Shown: piece after piece, positions 60,667 to 64,000 of the stretch | How positions within the stretch are numbered: position 1 is the stretch's first letter | How the letters are laid out: each line of letters opens with the position of its first letter | From: Flavobacterium piscisymbiosum | GTDB lineage: Bacteria; Bacteroidota; Bacteroidia; Flavobacteriales; Flavobacteriaceae | Reading direction: 5' to 3' | DNA length: 64,000 bases | Assembly (NCBI RefSeq): GCF_020905295.1 | Contig: NZ_JAJJMM010000001.1 | Coordinates: 2,108,001-2,172,000, forward strand | Made by a program: the position numbers and the translations under genes | The notes under the pieces: model-generated | Database searches by the model: none | What the model was told of the DNA's origin: nothing | Seen by the model: the letters and a program-made list of their open reading frames with translations, nothing else

Positions 60667-61761
60667 CTATGCTAGTTCCGGTTTCATTCCAAGATCTTTA
60701 AGATGCTTGTAATGTGCTATAACCGCTCCTCTCATGGTTCTGAATTCATGATAAGGCAAGTTGCATTCGATTGCAGTTTGTTTTACGATTTCGGCAATTT
60801 TTCCGTAATGAATATGACTGATATTCGGGAAAATATGGTGCTCAATCTGATGATTTAATCCTCCTGTAAACCAGTTGATTACTTTATTTTTTGGAGCGAA
60901 GTTAGCCGTCGTATACAATTGGTGAATCGCCCAGGTGTTTTCCATTTCTCCATCTTCATTAGGAACCGGGTTTGAAGTTTCTTCTACTACGTGTGCCAAT
61001 TGAAAAACAATACTTAAAATTAATCCGGCTACGTAATGCATTACGAAAAATCCAACAACAACTTTCCACCATGTTACGCCAAGTACCATTGGTAAAACCA
61101 TCCAGATTAAAACGTAGATTATTTTTGTGATCACCAAAACAGTCCATAATTTGACAGGACTTTGAGGTGTTCCATAAGATAATTTTCTTTTAAGATAGTT
61201 TTTCATTTGCTTAAAATCGGTGGTTAAAGCCCAATTGAAAGTCAATAGTCCGTATAAAAAGAAAGAATAATAGTGTTGGAATTTATGAAAACGTTGCCAT
61301 TCAGCATTTTGTGTAAAACGAATAATTCTTCCGGCGTCAAGATCTTCATCATGTCCGTGAATATTTGTATAAGTATGGTGAAGCACATTGTGTTGTACTT
61401 GCCAGTTGTGAACATTTCCTGCCAGAATATAAATACTTCCGCCCATAATCTTGTTGATCCATGATTTAGAAGAGTATGATCCATGGTTTCCGTCGTGCAT
61501 CACGTTCATTCCAATTCCGGCCATTCCAACTCCCATCAAAATGTTTAATAACAATTGTGCCCAAAATGGCATAGGAAGAGTTAGAATTAAAAAGTAAGGC
61601 GTTAGAAAAACTGCAAAAAGAATAATTGCTTTTAAGTGCAGCTTCCAGTTTCCGGTTTTCTGAATGTTGTTCTCCTTGAAGTAATTGTTTACTCGTGAGT
61701 TAAGTGTTCTGAAGAACTTCAGATTGTCTTGCTTAGCAAATGTAGGCGCAGTGTTATTCAT
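60667..61761 (-). CDS. Membrane fatty-acid (acyl-CoA/acyl-lipid) desaturase
   Basis: A 364-residue di-iron desaturase with about four transmembrane helices. All three histidine boxes are visible: HDGNH (89-93), HNVLHH (124-129) and QIEHH in NHQIEHHIFP near 305. The extra upstream MNTIMHD-like region matches the flavobacterial linoleoyl-CoA/delta-type desaturases, but regiospecificity cannot be read. It lies 73 bases upstream of the aminotransferase on the same strand. Confidence 0.9.
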   Translation of the reverse strand: MNNTAPTFAKQDNLKFFRTLNSRVNNYFKENNIQKTGNWKLHLKAIILFAVFLTPYFLILTLPMPFWAQLLLNILMGVGMAGIGMNVMHDGNHGSYSSKSWINKIMGGSIYILAGNVHNWQVQHNVLHHTYTNIHGHDEDLDAGRIIRFTQNAEWQRFHKFQHYYSFFLYGLLTFNWALTTDFKQMKNYLKRKLSYGTPQSPVKLWTVLVITKIIYVLIWMVLPMVLGVTWWKVVVGFFVMHYVAGLILSIVFQLAHVVEETSNPVPNEDGEMENTWAIHQLYTTANFAPKNKVINWFTGGLNHQIEHHIFPNISHIHYGKIAEIVKQTAIECNLPYHEFRTMRGAVIAHYKHLKDLGMKPELA

Positions 61762-61844
61762 AATTAATTTAAATAGTTTTCAAAGGTAATTATTATAAAT
61801 TTTCAATTTGCAAAATTGAGTTAAATATTTCAACTCTAAAGTAG

Positions 61845-61852
61845 TACTTTTG
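61845..61852 (+). promoter_or_regulatory. -7 box of rsmG
   Basis: TACTTTTG, exact TAnnTTTG, 16 bases upstream of the ATG; it suggests a very short leader. Confidence 0.5.
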
Positions 61853-61868
61853 TTAAAAAATTAGAGCA

Positions 61869-62498
61869 ATGGATGAGATATTGAAATATTTTCCTGATTT
61901 GACCGACATTCAAATCGAACAATTTCAAAAATTAGACTTTTTATACCACGATTGGAATGAAAAAATCAATGTTATTTCGCGTAAAGACATTGATGCATTA
62001 TATACAAAACACGTTTTGCATTCGCTTGGAATTGCAAAAATTATGAAATTCGAACCAGGAACATTTGTTCTTGATGTTGGAACAGGCGGAGGATTTCCCG
62101 GAATTCCATTGGCGATTCTTTTTCCTGAAACGCGTTTTTATTTAATTGATGTTATTGCCAAAAAAATAAAAGTAGTTCAGGGTGTTGTTGATGCATTAGA
62201 ATTAAAGAACGTAAAAGCAGAACAATTGCGTGCTGAATTGGTAAAAGGTGATTTCGATTTTATTGTAAGCCGTGCCGTAACCAATATGCCGGATTTTGTT
62301 TCCTGGATTAAAACTAAAATCAAAAAGCAGCAAAAGCATACGTTGAAAAACGGAATTCTATACCTAAAAGGCGGAGATTTGACAGAGGAATTAAAGGATT
62401 TCCCTAAAGCAACTTTATACGATTTGTCTACGATTTTTGAAGATGAGTTTTTTGAAACCAAAAAAGTAGTGCATTTGCCTTTGAAGTTTACCGTTTAA
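61869..62498 (+). CDS. rsmG: 16S rRNA (guanine-527 N7)-methyltransferase
   Basis: RsmG methylates G527 in 16S rRNA. The 209-residue protein has the Rossmann SAM motif DVGTGGGFPGIPLAI (about 70-84), an N-terminal EKINVISRKD segment and the SRAVTNMPDF motif. Family length is about 205-215. Preceded by a -7 box 16 bases away and followed by a strong terminator; single gene. Confidence 0.94.
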   Translation: MDEILKYFPDLTDIQIEQFQKLDFLYHDWNEKINVISRKDIDALYTKHVLHSLGIAKIMKFEPGTFVLDVGTGGGFPGIPLAILFPETRFYLIDVIAKKIKVVQGVVDALELKNVKAEQLRAELVKGDFDFIVSRAVTNMPDFVSWIKTKIKKQQKHTLKNGILYLKGGDLTEELKDFPKATLYDLSTIFEDEFFETKKVVHLPLKFTV

Positions 62499-62516
62499 TA
62501 TTCTTTAAAAAATAAG

Positions 62517-62557
62517 AAAACCGACAGCGTGCTTAATAAGCGTTCTGTCGGTTTTTT
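62517..62557 (+). terminator. Terminator after rsmG
   Basis: AAAACCGACAG (62517-62527), a 17-base loop, CTGTCGGTTTT (62545-62555) then TTG. Confidence 0.85.
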
Positions 62558-62609
62558 GTTTGCCATTAGTTAAGATGCCTTTGAGTAATTATCATAACAC
62601 AATGATAAT

Positions 62610-62639
62610 TTTGTGGTTGAGCGTATTTAATTATCTTTG
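62610..62639 (+). promoter_or_regulatory. Promoter of the alkaline phosphatase gene
   Basis: TTTG (62610-62613), an 18-base spacer, TATCTTTG (62632-62639, exact TAnnTTTG), 24 bases upstream of the ATG. An ATTATCA/ATGATAAT dyad lies at 62588-62609. No PhoB-like box is obvious. Confidence 0.6.
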
Positions 62640-62663
62640 AAAATACTTATAAATAAAGTAATA

Positions 62664-64000
62664 ATGGATAGAAGGAAGTTCTTTAAAAATGGTTCTTTAT
62701 TAACGATCGGAGCCGCGGTTATGAATCCGTTTCAGGGTTCTGCAAATATTTTAGATTTAGAAGAGTTAAATAAAAATAAGAAAGCCAAAAATATTATTTT
62801 ACTCGTTAGTGACGGAATGAGTACCGGAACACTTAATATGACCGATTTGTTCCTGAACAGAAAAACAGGAAAAGGTTCTAACTGGATTCAGTTGTATAAA
62901 GAGAACAGAGTTTCCAGAGCTTTGATGGATACTGCTTCTGCGAGTTCTATTGTTACAGATTCTTCGGCTGCGAGTTCTTCATGGGGTGGTGGTTTTAGGG
63001 TCAACAACGGAGTCCTTAATGTGAGTCCGCAGGGAGAACCTCATTTACCCATTTGGCAAAAGTTCAAGAAGGCAGGAAAAATGGCGGGTTGCGTTACAAC
63101 AGTTCCTATTACTCACGCTACTCCGGCGGGTTTTTGCGTAAACAGTAAAAGCAGAAACGCACAGGACGATATCGCTGAACAATATTTAGATCTTGGTTTT
63201 GATGTTATGATGGGCGGAGGTTCAAACTATTTTAGTGCTGAATCCAGAAAAGATAAAAAAGATATGTTTGCTGCTTTTAAAGCAAAAGGATATCAGGTGG
63301 TGAAAAATCGCGCAGATATGGATTCGGCTTCGAATTCTCAGCCTATTTTGGGTGTGTTTGCAGAAGATGGTGTTCCTTATTATGTAGATAGAAATAGTGA
63401 TCAAAATTTACAAAAAACCGTTCCAAGTCTTGCCGAGATGGCGCAAAAAGCTATTGACAGAATGAAAAATCATAAAAATGGTTTTGTTTTGCAAATAGAA
63501 AGCGGAAAAGTCGATTGGGCGGCTCACGGAAATGATATTGCTGGTTTAATTCATGATCAGATTGAGTTTGATGAGGCTGTGAAAATTGCCATAGATTTTG
63601 CTGAAAAAGACAAAGAAACATTGGTAATTATTACAACAGATCACGGAAATGCTAATCCTGGGATTATTTACGGTAAAGACGCCAATGATAATTTTGATAG
63701 TATCCAGAAATATACTCAGACAAATGAATGGATTTTGAATCAGATAAAGCCTCAATCTTCTGTTGCACAAGTAAAGGAAATTATCGAAAAAGCAAATGGA
63801 CATTCGGTTTCAGACGAAGAGGCAAAAACGGTACTAAGCTATTACGACGGATTGCATAAAGAAGACGGACTATATAATTATAAAAAATTACCCTATAAAG
63901 CTTTTGCAGAAATGCAGGGAAAAATAAATTCTGTAGGATGGATTAGTATGGATCATTCTGCTGATTATGTAGAGTTGGCCATGTTTGGTCCCGGAAGTGA
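62664..64000 (+). CDS. Tat-exported alkaline phosphatase (3' end outside window)
   Basis: The open frame runs off the window (at least 445 codons). The N-terminus MDRRKFFKNGSLLTIG carries a twin-arginine motif (RRKFF), so export as a folded metalloenzyme by the Tat system is likely. The alkaline phosphatase core is clear: LLVSDGMSTGT (zinc/magnesium Asp), the catalytic serine in VTDSSAASSS, the E/D/H set ESGKVDWAAHGND, TTDHGN and a late MDHSAD. Two extra serines follow the catalytic region, unlike E. coli PhoA (DSAAS). Substrate: phosphate monoesters in the periplasm. Confidence 0.9.
   Translation, partial: MDRRKFFKNGSLLTIGAAVMNPFQGSANILDLEELNKNKKAKNIILLVSDGMSTGTLNMTDLFLNRKTGKGSNWIQLYKENRVSRALMDTASASSIVTDSSAASSSWGGGFRVNNGVLNVSPQGEPHLPIWQKFKKAGKMAGCVTTVPITHATPAGFCVNSKSRNAQDDIAEQYLDLGFDVMMGGGSNYFSAESRKDKKDMFAAFKAKGYQVVKNRADMDSASNSQPILGVFAEDGVPYYVDRNSDQNLQKTVPSLAEMAQKAIDRMKNHKNGFVLQIESGKVDWAAHGNDIAGLIHDQIEFDEAVKIAIDFAEKDKETLVIITTDHGNANPGIIYGKDANDNFDSIQKYTQTNEWILNQIKPQSSVAQVKEIIEKANGHSVSDEEAKTVLSYYDGLHKEDGLYNYKKLPYKAFAEMQGKINSVGWISMDHSADYVELAMFGPGS

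Overview
The window is chromosomal DNA of a Flavobacterium-like member of the Bacteroidota. Evidence: AT-rich sequence; promoters of the Bacteroidota type (TTTG, about 19 bases, TAnnTTTG); few Shine-Dalgarno sites; a TonB-dependent receptor beside a DUF4249 lipoprotein; a protein ending in a gliding-motility/type IX secretion sorting domain; a folK-deoxynucleoside kinase fusion; and the short intergenic repeat families typical of flavobacteria. I see no prophage, insertion sequence, CRISPR array or rRNA. The window is mostly core genome, with accessory material concentrated in intergenic repeats.

Layout. 1-5205: the 3' end of pdxJ, a TonB receptor/DUF4249 pair, a lipoprotein. 5419-10620: an esterase, a small membrane protein, then protein quality control (tig, clpP, clpX). 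11147-16474: an L,D-transpeptidase-like lipoprotein, a GlxA-type regulator opposite four small SRPBCC and VOC genes, then serB. 16475-17379 is a 900-base gene-free block packed with short palindromic repeats. 17380-31682: a GH3-family protein, DUF2797, a GT9 glycosyltransferase, a large AsmA-like protein, sppA with a hydrolase, folK-dNK, a C-type lectin/T9SS cargo protein, a TrmH-type methyltransferase, a DUF1573 protein. 31840-34768: mutS (TTG start) and tRNA-Gly(GCC)/tRNA-Leu(TAA). 35194-40608: small proteins, kdtA, and a DegT aminotransferase/NTF2-like/galE group, i.e. envelope sugar metabolism. 40885-45762: fabD, DUF983, an AraC regulator, YceI and pirin. 45770-50556: the glyoxylate shunt (aceB, aceA) opposite an ScfR/RamB-like regulator. 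50769-53310: a tight four-gene operon (membrane protein, purT, DUF6370, Crp/Fnr). 53949-62498: a secreted protein, a U32 peptidase-like protein, a DHFR-like reductase, a ferritin-like protein, a serine hydrolase, an aspartate-type aminotransferase, a fatty-acid desaturase, rsmG. The window ends inside a Tat-exported alkaline phosphatase.

The most interesting signals are not in the proteins. (1) A dispersed element of about 70-120 bases, with six or seven copies here, keeps its flanks while its central hairpin changes sequence but stays paired. (2) YceI and pirin share a 16-base palindrome, CTTAAYCTAGRTTAAG, at exactly the same distance (30.5 bases) upstream of their -7 boxes, as expected of a class II activator site. 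(3) The aceB/regulator divergent region carries three TCTAATATT boxes and a perfect 14-base palindrome, likely operators. (4) Repeats are nested within repeats up to three deep, including a roughly 30-base mini-element found inside two unrelated host repeats. (5) A small uncharacterised protein at 40357 is an internal duplication of a FDFDxEFxKGLT module.
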